DNA from: Alphaproteobacteria bacterium
GTDB lineage: Bacteria; Pseudomonadota; Alphaproteobacteria; Acetobacterales; Acetobacteraceae
Assembly (NCBI GenBank): GCA_020850755.1
Contig: JADZEB010000004.1
Span: 186,001-250,000 of the forward strand
DNA length: 64,000 bases
Direction: 5' to 3'
Positions 1 to 9,350 of the stretch are shown here, one piece after another (positions within the stretch are counted from its first letter, which is position 1; each line of letters begins with the position of its first letter). The translations under genes and the position numbers were made by a program. Under the pieces are notes generated by a model. It was not told the origin of the DNA. It did not search any database and saw only the letters and a program-made list of their open reading frames with translations.

Positions 1-847
1 GGCAGCCTGGCGGCGGATCGGAGAGGTCGGGGGGGCTGCCTTCGATCGGGGTGAGCTGGCCTTCAGCGCGGGCGAGGTCTGGAAACGCGTTGTAGAGGCC
101 CATCGTGTAGGGATGAACCGGCGCCGACAGCACGGCGTTGGCTGGCCCGCTCTCGACCACCTGACCGGCATACATCACCACCACGCGGTCGCAGACATAG
201 GCCACGACGCTGATATCATGCGTGACCATGATCACCGAAAGGCGCAGCCGAGCCTGCAGCTCCTTGAGCGTGTCGAGTACCTGCCGCTGCACGATCACAT
301 CGAGTGCGGTTACCGGCTCGTCGGCGATCAGCAGCACCGGATCGAGCGCAAGGGCCAGAGCGATCGCCGCACGCTGGCGCATGCCGCCCGAGAACTGGTG
401 CGGGTAGTCGCGCAGCCGCTTGGCATCGAGCCCGACCATCGCGAACAGTTCGGCCGAGCGCGCCTCGGCCCTGGCGCGGTCGTAGCCGCCGCGATCGCGC
501 AGCACCTCGACGATCTGCTCGCCCACACGATAGACCGGGTCGAGCGAGTTCATGGCGCTTTGCGGCACGAAGGCGATGCGCCGCCAGCGCAAGCTGGTCA
601 TGTCCTTGTGCGACAGCGTGAGCAGGTCGCGTCCCTCGAACATGATGCGCCCGCTTGGCATGGTGGCATTGCGCGGCATGACGCGGGTAATGGCGCGCGC
701 GACCGTGGTCTTGCCGCAACCGGATTCGCCCACCAGCCCGACGATATCGCCATCGGGCACGACGAAGCTGGCCCCGTCCACGGCGCGCGTGACACCGCGC
801 GCGGTGCTGTAATGAACGTGCAGATCCTCGATCGACAGGATGGCCAC
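1..847 (-). CDS. Peptide/nickel-type ABC transporter ATP-binding protein (DppD-like), 3' end beyond window
   Basis: This is the cytoplasmic ATPase of a peptide-class ABC importer. About 282 codons are visible; family members are about 320-330 residues, so the C-terminus lies past the left edge. Walker A GESGCGKTT is at residues 40-48, followed by a Q-loop (VPQSAMNSLDP), the signature FSGGMRQR and Walker B LLIADEP. Near the break is the HPYTMGL stretch typical of the oligopeptide ATPase C-terminal extension. The start is taken as GTG at 847, with an in-frame GTG at 853 as the alternative; both lie just after the stop of the upstream permease at 858. It is the fourth gene of a minus-strand operon (binding protein, two permeases, ATPase). 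A second ATPase (DppF-like) would be expected next but is out of view. Confidence 0.93.
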   Translation of the reverse strand, partial: MAILSIEDLHVHYSTARGVTRAVDGASFVVPDGDIVGLVGESGCGKTTVARAITRVMPRNATMPSGRIMFEGRDLLTLSHKDMTSLRWRRIAFVPQSAMNSLDPVYRVGEQIVEVLRDRGGYDRARAEARSAELFAMVGLDAKRLRDYPHQFSGGMRQRAAIALALALDPVLLIADEPVTALDVIVQRQVLDTLKELQARLRLSVIMVTHDISVVAYVCDRVVVMYAGQVVESGPANAVLSAPVHPYTMGLYNAFPDLARAEGQLTPIEGSPPDLSDPPPGC

Positions 848-857
848 GCGCACGCCC

Positions 858-1790
858 CTATTCGCGCAGTCGGGGGAACAGAAGCTCCTCGTAGCCGCGG
901 CTGATGAAGAAGCCGGCGACGACGACGAGCACGATGCAAAGTCCCGGCGGCCCGAACCAGTTGTACTGGCCGCGCGACAGCGCCTGGGACACATAGGCTT
1001 CCTGCAGCATGTGGCCCCAGGAAACAGTGTCGGAACTTCCGAAGCCCAGGAAACTGATCGATGCTTCGGTCAGGATCGCCCAGCCGACCGCGATCGAGGC
1101 ATACAGGAAGGACAATGGCAGGATGTTCGGCAGCACGTGCACGAACAGAATCCGTCTGGTCGGGGAGCCAGTCACACGCGCCGCCTCGATATAGGCGCGC
1201 TCGCGCACGGTCAGCACCTGGCTGCGGATGACGCGCGCCGTGTTCGGCCACAGCAGCAGAGCCATGCCGATGATGACGTTGCTGACACTCGGGCCAAGAA
1301 AGGCTGCGAGCACGATCACGAAGGGCAGGAACGGCAAGCCGATCGCGATGTCGGCAAGCCGCATCAGAATCGCGTCGATCCTGCCTCCGAAATAGCCGGA
1401 CACGAGGCCGACCAGCGTGCCGATCGTGACCACGATCGCCGCAGCCGTTACGCCCACCAGGAGCGCGCTGCGCGTGCCGTAGACAAGCTGGCTGAAGATG
1501 TCGCGACCGGCATGGGTGGTGCCGAGGAAGAAGGTCGACGAGGGAGGCAAATTGCGCGCGAGCCGCCCGTTGGCGGCGAACAGGATCTGGCCGGGATCGT
1601 GGGTGGCAATCAGATCCGCGAACAGCGCCACCAGCACGAACACCAGGTATATCGTCAGCCCGGCAATGGCAAATGGATCGTTGCGCGGCAGGCGCAAGGT
1701 CGCGGCAATGCGGGCGCCGATGCCGGGCCGTTCGCTCCGCGCCGTCCGCCCGCCCGAGGCGCCGCCGCCGTCACGGATCGCGCTAGCCAT
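858..1790 (-). CDS. Peptide-type ABC transporter permease (DppC-like)
   Basis: This 310-residue inner-membrane permease subunit matches the DppC/OppC family in length. It has the long N-terminal cytoplasmic segment before the first membrane helix (IAGLTIYLVFVLVALF). A TRDIFSQ-type stretch appears as GRDIFSQLVYGTRSAL, and the EAA loop that docks onto the ATPase is AYIEAARVTGSP followed by HVLPN. The ATG start lies inside the last codons of the upstream permease gene (overlap 1783-1790), which points to translational coupling. The next gene, the ATPase, begins 10 bp downstream. The substrate is probably a peptide or peptide-like compound; the specificity is set by the binding protein and is not visible here. 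Confidence 0.95.
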   Translation of the reverse strand: MASAIRDGGGASGGRTARSERPGIGARIAATLRLPRNDPFAIAGLTIYLVFVLVALFADLIATHDPGQILFAANGRLARNLPPSSTFFLGTTHAGRDIFSQLVYGTRSALLVGVTAAAIVVTIGTLVGLVSGYFGGRIDAILMRLADIAIGLPFLPFVIVLAAFLGPSVSNVIIGMALLLWPNTARVIRSQVLTVRERAYIEAARVTGSPTRRILFVHVLPNILPLSFLYASIAVGWAILTEASISFLGFGSSDTVSWGHMLQEAYVSQALSRGQYNWFGPPGLCIVLVVVAGFFISRGYEELLFPRLRE

Positions 1791-2766
1791 GGGCAGTATG
1801 CGTCACGCGCGGGTCAAGGACCGCGTAGAGAATATCGGCAACAAGGTTCATCACCACCTGCACCACCGCGATCAGCAGGAACGCGCCTTGCGCCACGGGA
1901 TAGTCCGCAGCGGACACTGCAGACACCAGCAGCCGCCCGAGACCCGGCCAGGAGAACACCGTCTCGACAACGACATTGCCGCCGACCGAGGAGCCGATGC
2001 CGAGCGCGAATGCGGTCGCCACCGGCAGGAGCGCGTTGCGCGCGGCGTGGCGCATCACGATCGACCATTCCGACAGCCCCTTCATGCGCGCCATGGTGAC
2101 GAAGTCCTCCTGCATCACCTCCAGCATGTTGGAACGCATCAGCAGAAGCGGCAGGCCTTGCAGATAGAGCGCTAGTGTAAGCGCCGGCAAGGCGAGGTGG
2201 CGGAAGAAATCGGCCGACAGCATGCGCGACAGTTCGGACGGGAACTCCGCGCCGGGAGAGTTGGCACCGCCCGACGGGAACCAGCCAAGCGAGAAGCTGA
2301 ACATGGCAAGGAACACCATGCCCAGCCAGAACTCCGGCGCGGCGCGGCTGGTCAGCACGATCGGGATGCCGATGCCCTCGATCCACGTCCCGCGCTTCCA
2401 GGCCAGGAAGGCGCCTGCCAGCACGCCGAAGACATAGGCGATGATGAGCGAGAACATCGTCAAGGCAAGCGTATTCGGGAAGGCCGCCATCAGCAGCCAG
2501 AACACGTCCTGGCGGTAGTGGAACGACTTGCCCAGATTGCCCTGGAACAGGTTGGCCCAGTAGATCAGGTACTGCTTCCACAAGGGCTGATCGAGGCCGA
2601 ATTGCGCCAGGATCTGCTCCTGCTCCTCGGGGGTGAGCGAGGAATCGAGATAGGCATCGAGAGGCGTGCCCGGCATCAGCCGGAACATCAGGAACAGTAT
2701 CGTTATCACGGCCCACAGGACGAAGGCCGTATGCCAGACACGCATCAGGAGCTTGCGGCCGCCCAT
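1783..2766 (-). CDS. Peptide-type ABC transporter permease (DppB-like)
   Basis: This 327-residue inner-membrane permease is of the DppB/OppB family. It opens with a single helix (LWAVITILFLMFRLMPGTP), the PGTP turn being typical of this family. A periplasmic loop containing LTPEEQEQILAQFGLDQPLW follows, then five more helices. The EAA-like loop reads FVTMARMKGLSEW followed by RHAARNALLP. A GAGG-like GAGGTCC motif precedes the ATG. It pairs with the DppC-like permease whose start it overlaps by 8 bp. The binding-protein gene lies 90 bp upstream; I see no gene in that gap. Confidence 0.95.
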   Translation of the reverse strand: MGGRKLLMRVWHTAFVLWAVITILFLMFRLMPGTPLDAYLDSSLTPEEQEQILAQFGLDQPLWKQYLIYWANLFQGNLGKSFHYRQDVFWLLMAAFPNTLALTMFSLIIAYVFGVLAGAFLAWKRGTWIEGIGIPIVLTSRAAPEFWLGMVFLAMFSFSLGWFPSGGANSPGAEFPSELSRMLSADFFRHLALPALTLALYLQGLPLLLMRSNMLEVMQEDFVTMARMKGLSEWSIVMRHAARNALLPVATAFALGIGSSVGGNVVVETVFSWPGLGRLLVSAVSAADYPVAQGAFLLIAVVQVVMNLVADILYAVLDPRVTHTAHG

Positions 2767-2856
2767 CGCGCCGGACCTCTCTAGAGCAACGCCAGCCGGG
2801 CGGCGCGCGAAGCCAAGCGTCCGTGCCCGCCCTCTCGATGGCAGACCAGCGTGCCG

Positions 2857-4566
2857 CTAGCCGCCATGCGGTTCGCGCACCCCGGCAGGATAGTGCAGGC
2901 GGCCGCGGATGTTGCGATAACCCGCCTGCTCCAGGATGCGGCGCGCCTCGGCCATGTCGCCGCCGATCCAGTTCGTGCTCTCGTTGAACCAGAAGGGCAG
3001 TGCGTTGGAGACATGGCTGTTGGCCGGGTCGGCGAAGCCGTTCCACGCCGCCTGCGCCATCTGCGTGCGGTTGATCGCCGTGGACAGGGCGCGACGGAAA
3101 GCCGGATCGTCGAACGGCTTGCGACGCAGATTCGGCGCGACGAACTGGAAGCCCATGTCCGTGGTGCTGACAACGCGGATATGCGACAGCTCCTTGCCCA
3201 TCTCCACCAGCACTTCTGGGTCGCCGCGATAGGCGCCGAGGAAGTTCAGCTCGCCACGGCGCAGCATGCCAAGCGTGGCTTCCTGGTTCGGCACGATGCG
3301 CAGGATCCAGCGGTTCATCTTGGGCGCCGCCCAGTGCTCCGGGTTGCGCTCCAGAACCACCTCCTCGCGGGTGCGCCAGCGCACATACTTGAACGGGCCG
3401 GACCCGATGGGACGCTCCTCCTGGACCTGCTCCACTGTTTCCGGCTTGCCCTTCAGCCCGTCCAGGATCGGCTGCCAGACATGCTTCGGGATCAGGTTGA
3501 TCTTGGCGAGCGTGGAGGTGAGGAACGGCGATTGCGGCTCCTTCAGGTCGAAGGTGATGGTGCGCGGGCCTGTCGCCTTGACCTCCTTGATGTTCTCTAC
3601 GAAAGGCTTGTAGTTGGGCGAGCGCTGCACGCGCCGGCCGCCCACTTCTTCTTCAAGGGCGGGCGCGGTGAAGGAGAAGACGATGTCTTCCATCGTCACC
3701 GGCCGGCCATCGTGCCACTTCATGCCCTCGCGGATCACGCATTCGATCCGTGTGGGATTCACCCAGCGCACCGACTCTGCGGCCCAGGGAACGGGGCGGC
3801 CATCCTTGTCGATACGCATCAAGCGGTCCCAGATCAGCTCGGTCATCCAGCTATCGGTCGCGCCCGAGATGTACAGCGGGTTCATCCGCCGCACTTCCTC
3901 GTTGGTGTTCAGGATCATGTCCTGCTGGCTGCCGACCGGCCGCGCCTGGATGAAGGTCCAGGTATTGCGGATGCCGATGCCCTTCTGGTCGACGATCGAG
4001 GCAGGATCCCAGACCCGCGAGTCATATGCCAGCGTCCACTTCGGGAACACGAGGAAGAAATAGGGCTGGTCGCGCGCAATGATCTCCTGCGCCTGCCGGA
4101 TGATGGTGCGGCGCTTCTCCTCGTCCGTCTCCAGGCGTTGCTGCTCGGCCAGACGATCATATTCGGGGTTGACGTAACCGACGAAATTGTAGCCGCGCGC
4201 CGCGACCGAGGAGTGGAACAGGTTGAACACCAGCTCGTCCGGATCGCTGCGCTCGGGCCGGCCGACCATCTGCCACATGGTCATGTCCCAGCGGTCACGG
4301 TTGAACCAGACCAGCTCGGACTGCTGGGGGCGCGGCATGGCCCGGATCTCGATGTCGAGCCCAAGCTGGCGCCAAGCCTGCACGATCAGCTCGGCGGCCT
4401 GGTAGGCTTGTGTGTCGGCCGCCTGCGGGCGCGCCACCAGCACGATCTTGCGGATGCGGTCGCCCGCCTGCTGCGCGGACGCAATCCCGGGCAAGCCGGA
4501 CAGCAAGCCGACCGCGCCAAGCGCCGTTCCGGCCTTGAGGATGTATCTGCGGCTGATACCGGTCAT
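2857..4566 (-). CDS. ABC transporter solute-binding protein, family 5 (peptide type), Tat-type signal
   Basis: This is the 569-residue periplasmic binding protein of the adjoining importer, in the SBP family 5 (DppA/OppA) class. The start ATG at 4566 is preceded by GGGAGG at good spacing. The N-terminus carries SRRYILKAG and a hydrophobic run ending in ASA, which fits a twin-arginine export signal; family 5 proteins in alphaproteobacteria often use Tat. Family features include GMKWHDGRPVTMEDIVFS near residue 250 and IGSGPFKYVRW further on. The divergent neighbours are two M28-like proteins, so the imported compound may be their substrate. This link is inferred from position only. Confidence 0.93.
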   Translation of the reverse strand: MTGISRRYILKAGTALGAVGLLSGLPGIASAQQAGDRIRKIVLVARPQAADTQAYQAAELIVQAWRQLGLDIEIRAMPRPQQSELVWFNRDRWDMTMWQMVGRPERSDPDELVFNLFHSSVAARGYNFVGYVNPEYDRLAEQQRLETDEEKRRTIIRQAQEIIARDQPYFFLVFPKWTLAYDSRVWDPASIVDQKGIGIRNTWTFIQARPVGSQQDMILNTNEEVRRMNPLYISGATDSWMTELIWDRLMRIDKDGRPVPWAAESVRWVNPTRIECVIREGMKWHDGRPVTMEDIVFSFTAPALEEEVGGRRVQRSPNYKPFVENIKEVKATGPRTITFDLKEPQSPFLTSTLAKINLIPKHVWQPILDGLKGKPETVEQVQEERPIGSGPFKYVRWRTREEVVLERNPEHWAAPKMNRWILRIVPNQEATLGMLRRGELNFLGAYRGDPEVLVEMGKELSHIRVVSTTDMGFQFVAPNLRRKPFDDPAFRRALSTAINRTQMAQAAWNGFADPANSHVSNALPFWFNESTNWIGGDMAEARRILEQAGYRNIRGRLHYPAGVREPHGG

Positions 4567-4771
4567 GGTCGCCTCCCGATGCCTTATGGACTGGCATCCT
4601 TGGTTTGGTTGTCGCCGTGGCGCACACTCTGGCGAAATGCCCAGTGCCGGACAAGGACTTTCATCGGCGCGCGCGCCCGCGCAGTTCGGGCCGGAACGGG
4701 GCCGGATTGACACCCCACCCGCCGGCGCTAGCATCCGCCCGAGCCTCCCCCAGCCCGCCAAGGAGACGGTC
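4567..4771. promoter_or_regulatory. Divergent intergenic region between the peptide importer and the M28-like genes
   Basis: These 205 bp separate two divergent transcription units, so both promoters should lie here. A Shine-Dalgarno GGGAGG precedes the leftward ATG and AGGAGA precedes the rightward ATG. I could not recognise a convincing -35/-10 pair or a clear operator palindrome by eye. Confidence 0.4.
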
Positions 4772-6541
4772 ATGACCGCCCTGGACAAACTCAACCCGAT
4801 CGAGCGCGACATCGTCTCCCAGGCTTCGACCGACGAACCCTGGCAGCTTGTCCTTGACTTCTCGACCATGCATCGCTGGATGCCCGAGGATGTCAACAAG
4901 GGCGTCGATCATCTGGTGGGCAAGCTCAAGGCGCTGGGCATTCCGGTCGAGGTGCACGAGCCCGAGCTCAACCTCTCGATCCCGATCAAGGCCGAGGTGC
5001 GCTGCGGCGGCAAGACCTTCCGCGCCAAGTCGCCCTCATCCTCGGTGCCGACGCCGCAAGGGCTTACTGGCCGACTGGTCTATCTCCCCTCGAACGCCAA
5101 GAACATCCGCTCCTTCTCGCGCGATTTCCGCTCGTTGTTCGGCGATGCCGTGAAGAGCATCGAGGAGGCGAAGGCGATGGTGAAGGACGCCATCGTGATG
5201 GTGAACGGCTACGCCAACCCGGCCAACACCTCCTTCCTGGAAGCCTGGGGCGCGCGCGGCGTGATCGGCATCAATCCGGGTGTCGACATCCACTGGGGCT
5301 CGGGCACGACGGTCTGGGGCAATCCCGACCTCGAGGATGTCGAGCGGCGCCCGAAGATCGCCTTCGTCAATGTCAACAAGCCCTCGGGCGAGGCGCTGAT
5401 CGAACTGGCCAAGAAGGGCGAAAATGCCACCATCGTTGGCGACCTGCTGATCGGGTGGTATCCGCAGAAGATCCCCGTCGTGCACATCCCTGGCGCGGTC
5501 GAGCCCGAGAAGTTCGTGCTGGTGCACGGGCATATCGACAGCTGGGAAGTGGGCGTGGGCGACAATGCCACCGGCGATGCGACGCTGATGGAGCTCGCCC
5601 GCGTGCTCTGGAACAACCGCCAGAAGCTGCGCCGCAGCGTGCGCATCGCGTGGTGGCCGGGCCACTCGACCGGCCGCTACGCCGGCTCGACCTGGTACTC
5701 GGACCATGCTGCGCTCGATCTCGATGCCAACTGCGTCGCGCATGTAAACTGCGACAGCCCCGGCTGCCGGTGGGCCACGAGCTATCACGAGACCACCGTG
5801 ATGAGCGAGACGCGCAACGTGGCGTTCGGCGCGATCCGCGATGTCACCGGCCAGGAGCCCAAGGGCAAGCGCCCGAACCAGGCCGGCGACTGCTCCTTCA
5901 ACAATATCGGCATCTCGACCTGGTTCATGCTCTCCTCGACCATGACCGACGAGAAGAAGAAGGAAGTGGGCTACTACGCCGTGTCCGGCTGCGGCGGCAA
6001 CATCGCTTGGCATACCGAGAACGACACACTGGAAATCGCCGACCGCGACATCCTGCTGACCGATATCCGCATCTATCTCCTGTCGGTCCTGCGCGCCGCG
6101 AACACCGAATTCCTGCCGCTCGACTGGAGCGAGACGGTCAAGGAGTTCCAGGGCCATATCGACCGCTACCAGCAGGCCGCCGGGAACCGCTACGACCTCT
6201 CGCCTGCGCGCAAAGCCTGCGAGTCGCTCGGCGCCGCACTGGGCAAGCTCCAGGCCGGCATCGTGGCCCGGAAGGTCCCGGCCGACAAGGCAAACGAGGC
6301 GATCCTGCGCCTCTCGCGCATCCTGGTGCCGATCAACTTCACCCGCCAGCCACGCTTCCGCCACGACCCGGCCTTCAGTGTGCCGGCGCTGCCCACCTTG
6401 CAGCCTGCGGTGCTGCTGGCCGAGCACGAGGCCGACCAGGACATGACCAACATCATCAAGACCTCGCTGTTGCGCGGGCAGAACCGCTTCATCGCCGCGA
6501 TGCGCGAGGCGGAAGCCACTGTCGCGCGCGCGATGGCCTGA
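4772..6541 (+). CDS. M28-like protein (first of tandem pair) lacking the family's Glu-Glu pair
   Basis: This 589-residue protein has the layout of an M28 aminopeptidase: an N-terminal part, a PA-like insert (about 80-240) and a C-terminal catalytic fold. Recognisable metal-site segments are HGHIDSW (H254, D256), GDNATG (D264), NCDSPG (D328) and AWHTEND (H414). The place where M28 enzymes carry the adjacent Glu pair (general base and zinc ligand) reads WWPGHSTGRY, so His298-Ser299 stand where Glu-Glu is expected. It may therefore bind metal differently, catalyse another reaction or be inactive. No signal peptide is evident, implying a cytoplasmic protein. AGGAGA precedes the ATG. It is divergent from a peptide importer and 20 bp upstream of a paralogue. 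The fold is well supported; peptidase activity is not. Confidence 0.85.
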   Translation: MTALDKLNPIERDIVSQASTDEPWQLVLDFSTMHRWMPEDVNKGVDHLVGKLKALGIPVEVHEPELNLSIPIKAEVRCGGKTFRAKSPSSSVPTPQGLTGRLVYLPSNAKNIRSFSRDFRSLFGDAVKSIEEAKAMVKDAIVMVNGYANPANTSFLEAWGARGVIGINPGVDIHWGSGTTVWGNPDLEDVERRPKIAFVNVNKPSGEALIELAKKGENATIVGDLLIGWYPQKIPVVHIPGAVEPEKFVLVHGHIDSWEVGVGDNATGDATLMELARVLWNNRQKLRRSVRIAWWPGHSTGRYAGSTWYSDHAALDLDANCVAHVNCDSPGCRWATSYHETTVMSETRNVAFGAIRDVTGQEPKGKRPNQAGDCSFNNIGISTWFMLSSTMTDEKKKEVGYYAVSGCGGNIAWHTENDTLEIADRDILLTDIRIYLLSVLRAANTEFLPLDWSETVKEFQGHIDRYQQAAGNRYDLSPARKACESLGAALGKLQAGIVARKVPADKANEAILRLSRILVPINFTRQPRFRHDPAFSVPALPTLQPAVLLAEHEADQDMTNIIKTSLLRGQNRFIAAMREAEATVARAMA

Positions 6542-6561
6542 TCCGGCGAAGGAACGCAGAC

Positions 6562-8310
6562 ATGCTCACCAGCACCGAGAAGTCGGTCCTCGGCCAGATC
6601 ACGATCGCGCATTCCTGGCCGCTGATCGAGGAGTTCTCGACCATCGTCCGCGAGCATCCGGACGAGTGCAACCGCGCGGCCGAGTCCATCGCCGCGCGCC
6701 TGCGCAAGCTCGGCGTGCCGGTGACGGTGCACGAGATGAACCTGCGCCTTTCGCTTCCGGGCAAAAGCGGCGTCATCCTCGACGGCAAGGAGTTTCGCGC
6801 GAAAACCCCCGCGCTCTCGCGCGCCGCACCGGACGGAATCGAGGCCGAGCTGATCTACGTGCCCTCGCGCAAGGACAGCCTGAAGCTCTACTCGGTCGAT
6901 CCGCGCGACATGTTCGAGGCATCCTTCGTCGATGCCGGCGGGCCGGCGCGCATCAAGGGCCGCATCGTCGTGACCGAGGGCCTGTCCAACCCGGGCAAGC
7001 TCAACTTGTTCGAGCAGTGGGGCGCGGCCGGGGCGATCGTCGTCAATCCGGGCGTGGACATCCACTGGGGCTCGTGCAGCACGATCTGGGGCTCGCCCGA
7101 TCTCGACAACATGCAGCGCCGCCCGAGGATCAGCGCGGCGATCGTCAACAACCCGGACGGGCAGCCGATCATCGCCGCCGCCAGGGCCGGCAGGCGTGCA
7201 CGCTTCTACACCCACCTCGAGGAGCGCTGGTGGGCCTCGAAGCTGCCCGAGGTGCGCATCCCGGGCACGAGCGAGCCGGACAAGTTCGTGCTGCTGCACG
7301 GCCACTATGATTCCTGGGACACGGGCGTGTCCGACAACGCCACCGGCGATGCCTGCATGCTCGAGGTCGCGCGCGCGCTGTGGGACAACCGCAAGCATCT
7401 CCGGCGCGGCGTGCGCGTCTGCTGGTGGCCGGGCCATTCCTCGGGCCGCTATGGCGGCTCAGCCTGGTATGTCGACCGCTTCTGGCTCGACCTCGACGAG
7501 AACTGCGTCGCGCACACCAATTGCGACAGCCCCGGCTGCCGCGACGCCAACACCTATCGCGACATCCGCATGCACGCCGAATGCGCTGATTTCGCGGTGG
7601 CCACGATCCGCGATCTGACCGGGCAGGTGGCGAGCACAAGACGCCCGAACCGCAGTTCGGACTATTCCTTCAACAATGTCGGCGTGTCGGGCTTCTTCAT
7701 GGGCACGTCGATGATGAGCCTGGAGCGGCGCAAGGAGCTCGGCTACTACGAGATCAGCGGCTCGGGCGGCAACATCTCCTGGCACACGGAGCATGACCGC
7801 AACATGGAGTGGGCCGATCGCGACGTGCTGCTGCGCGACCAGAAGCTCTATGCGCTCGCGGTGATGCGCGCGGCCAATGCCGAGATCCTGCCCTTCGACT
7901 GGCGCGCGAGCGTCGCGCCGATGGTCGAGACGATCAGGGGCTATGCAGCGCAGGCCAAGGCGCATTTCGACCTTTCGCCCGCGGTTGCCGCCGCCGAGAG
8001 CATGGCCGGCAGGGTTGCCGCGTTCCAGGCCGCCGTTGCCGCCGGCAAGGTTACGGCGAGCGCCGCCAACGAGGCGATACAGGGGCTTGCGCGCGTGCTG
8101 ATCCCGCTCGACTTCACGGTCGAGCCGCGCACGCGCCACGACCCGGCCTATGTCACGCCCTCGGTGCCGGCGCTCGCCGCCGCCGTGAACATCGCGCATA
8201 TGGACACCGACACGGTGCCTTATGCGCAGAACTCGCTCCTGCGCGGACAGAACCGCGTCATCGCCGCCTGCCGCGACGCCGAGCGGATCGTCGATCGCGC
8301 CATGGGCTGA
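6562..8310 (+). CDS. M28-like protein (second of tandem pair) lacking the family's Glu-Glu pair
   Basis: This 582-residue paralogue of the preceding gene is colinear over its whole length. Equivalent segments are HGHYDSW (H248, D250), SDNATGD (D258), NCDSPG (D322) and SWHTEHD (H408). It has the same replacement of the catalytic Glu pair, here WWPGHSSGRY (His292-Ser293). The conserved NPGVDIHWGS segment is present in both copies. It begins 20 bp after the first copy, with GAAGGAAC upstream of the ATG, so the two are probably cotranscribed and may form a heteromer or act on related substrates. Both copies keep the same unusual residues, which argues against simple decay. The product is likely cytoplasmic, as no signal peptide is seen. 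Confidence 0.85.
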   Translation: MLTSTEKSVLGQITIAHSWPLIEEFSTIVREHPDECNRAAESIAARLRKLGVPVTVHEMNLRLSLPGKSGVILDGKEFRAKTPALSRAAPDGIEAELIYVPSRKDSLKLYSVDPRDMFEASFVDAGGPARIKGRIVVTEGLSNPGKLNLFEQWGAAGAIVVNPGVDIHWGSCSTIWGSPDLDNMQRRPRISAAIVNNPDGQPIIAAARAGRRARFYTHLEERWWASKLPEVRIPGTSEPDKFVLLHGHYDSWDTGVSDNATGDACMLEVARALWDNRKHLRRGVRVCWWPGHSSGRYGGSAWYVDRFWLDLDENCVAHTNCDSPGCRDANTYRDIRMHAECADFAVATIRDLTGQVASTRRPNRSSDYSFNNVGVSGFFMGTSMMSLERRKELGYYEISGSGGNISWHTEHDRNMEWADRDVLLRDQKLYALAVMRAANAEILPFDWRASVAPMVETIRGYAAQAKAHFDLSPAVAAAESMAGRVAAFQAAVAAGKVTASAANEAIQGLARVLIPLDFTVEPRTRHDPAYVTPSVPALAAAVNIAHMDTDTVPYAQNSLLRGQNRVIAACRDAERIVDRAMG

Positions 8311-8330
8311 TCCGCGAACGAAGGGGCGCC

Positions 8331-9341
8331 ATGACCACCATCCCACCCACGATGCGCGCCGCCTGGTACGAGCGGCAGGGCCCGCCGCACGAGGTGCTGA
8401 CGCTGGGCGAGATGCCGACGCCGCTCCCCGGAGCAGGCGAGGTGCTGGTGCGGGTGCATGCCACCGGCATCAATCCGTCCGACACCAAGCGGCGCTCGGG
8501 CTGGCGGCCGGGCATGGAGTATCCGCGCATCATCCCGCATTCGGATGGCGCCGGCGTGATCGTCGCGGTGGGCGATGGCGTGCCGGCGGCGCGCGTGGGC
8601 GAGCGGGTCTGGACCTGGAGCGCGCAGCGCGGGCGCGCCTTCGGCATGTGCGCGGGGTATTGCGCCCTGCCCTCGGCGCAGGCGGTGCCGCTGCCGGCGG
8701 GGACAAGCTTCCGCGAGGGCGCCTGCCTCGGCGTGCCGGCCTGCACGGCGCATTACTGCGTCTTCGTCGATGGCCCGGTGGCGGGCCAGACGATCCTGGT
8801 GGCCGGCGCCGCCGGCGCTGTCGGCCACTACGCCGTGCAGATGGCGAAATGGGGTGGCGCGCGCGTGATCGCCACGGTTTCGGGTCCGGCCAAGGCCGCG
8901 CATGCGCGCGCGGCCGGCGCCGACATCGTGCTCAACTACCGCAGCGAGGATGTCGCCATCGCCGTGCGCGAGGCCACGGGCGGGCGCGGCGTCGAGCGGA
9001 TCGTCGAGGTCGATTTCGGCGCCAACCTGACCCTCGACGTGTCGGTGCTGGCGCAGGATGGCGTCATCGCCGCCTATTCCTCCACCGCCGTGCCGCAGCC
9101 GGCCTTTCCCTACTATCCGCTCGCCTACAAGGGTGCGTCGATCCGGCTGGCGCAGGCGAACGCGATGCCGCCCGTGCCCCGCGCCCGAGCGCTCGCCGAT
9201 ATCGGCGCGCTGCTGGCCGAGGGCAGGCTCCGGCACACGGTCGGTGCTGTCTTCCCCCTCGCGCGCGTGGCCGACGCCCATGCAGCGCTGGAGGCGGGCG
9301 GCGTGGTCGGCACGGTGGTGGTCGAGATCGCCCCGGAATAG
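8331..9341 (+). CDS. NADPH:quinone reductase-like zinc-free alcohol dehydrogenase family protein
   Basis: This 336-residue protein belongs to the medium-chain dehydrogenase/reductase superfamily, quinone oxidoreductase branch. It has an N-terminal GroES-like domain (MRAAWYERQGPPHEVL, then VLVRVHATGINPSD). The Rossmann nucleotide-binding motif is VAGAAGAVGHYAVQMA at about residues 158-173. The zinc-binding cysteine cluster of alcohol dehydrogenases is not apparent, as expected for the quinone-reductase type. It starts 20 bp after the second M28-like gene, with GGGG before the ATG, and probably forms the third gene of that operon. Its natural substrate cannot be read from the sequence. It converges on ackA with a 9 bp gap. 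Confidence 0.88.
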   Translation: MTTIPPTMRAAWYERQGPPHEVLTLGEMPTPLPGAGEVLVRVHATGINPSDTKRRSGWRPGMEYPRIIPHSDGAGVIVAVGDGVPAARVGERVWTWSAQRGRAFGMCAGYCALPSAQAVPLPAGTSFREGACLGVPACTAHYCVFVDGPVAGQTILVAGAAGAVGHYAVQMAKWGGARVIATVSGPAKAAHARAAGADIVLNYRSEDVAIAVREATGGRGVERIVEVDFGANLTLDVSVLAQDGVIAAYSSTAVPQPAFPYYPLAYKGASIRLAQANAMPPVPRARALADIGALLAEGRLRHTVGAVFPLARVADAHAALEAGGVVGTVVVEIAPE

Positions 9342-9350
9342 CGCCGCAGG

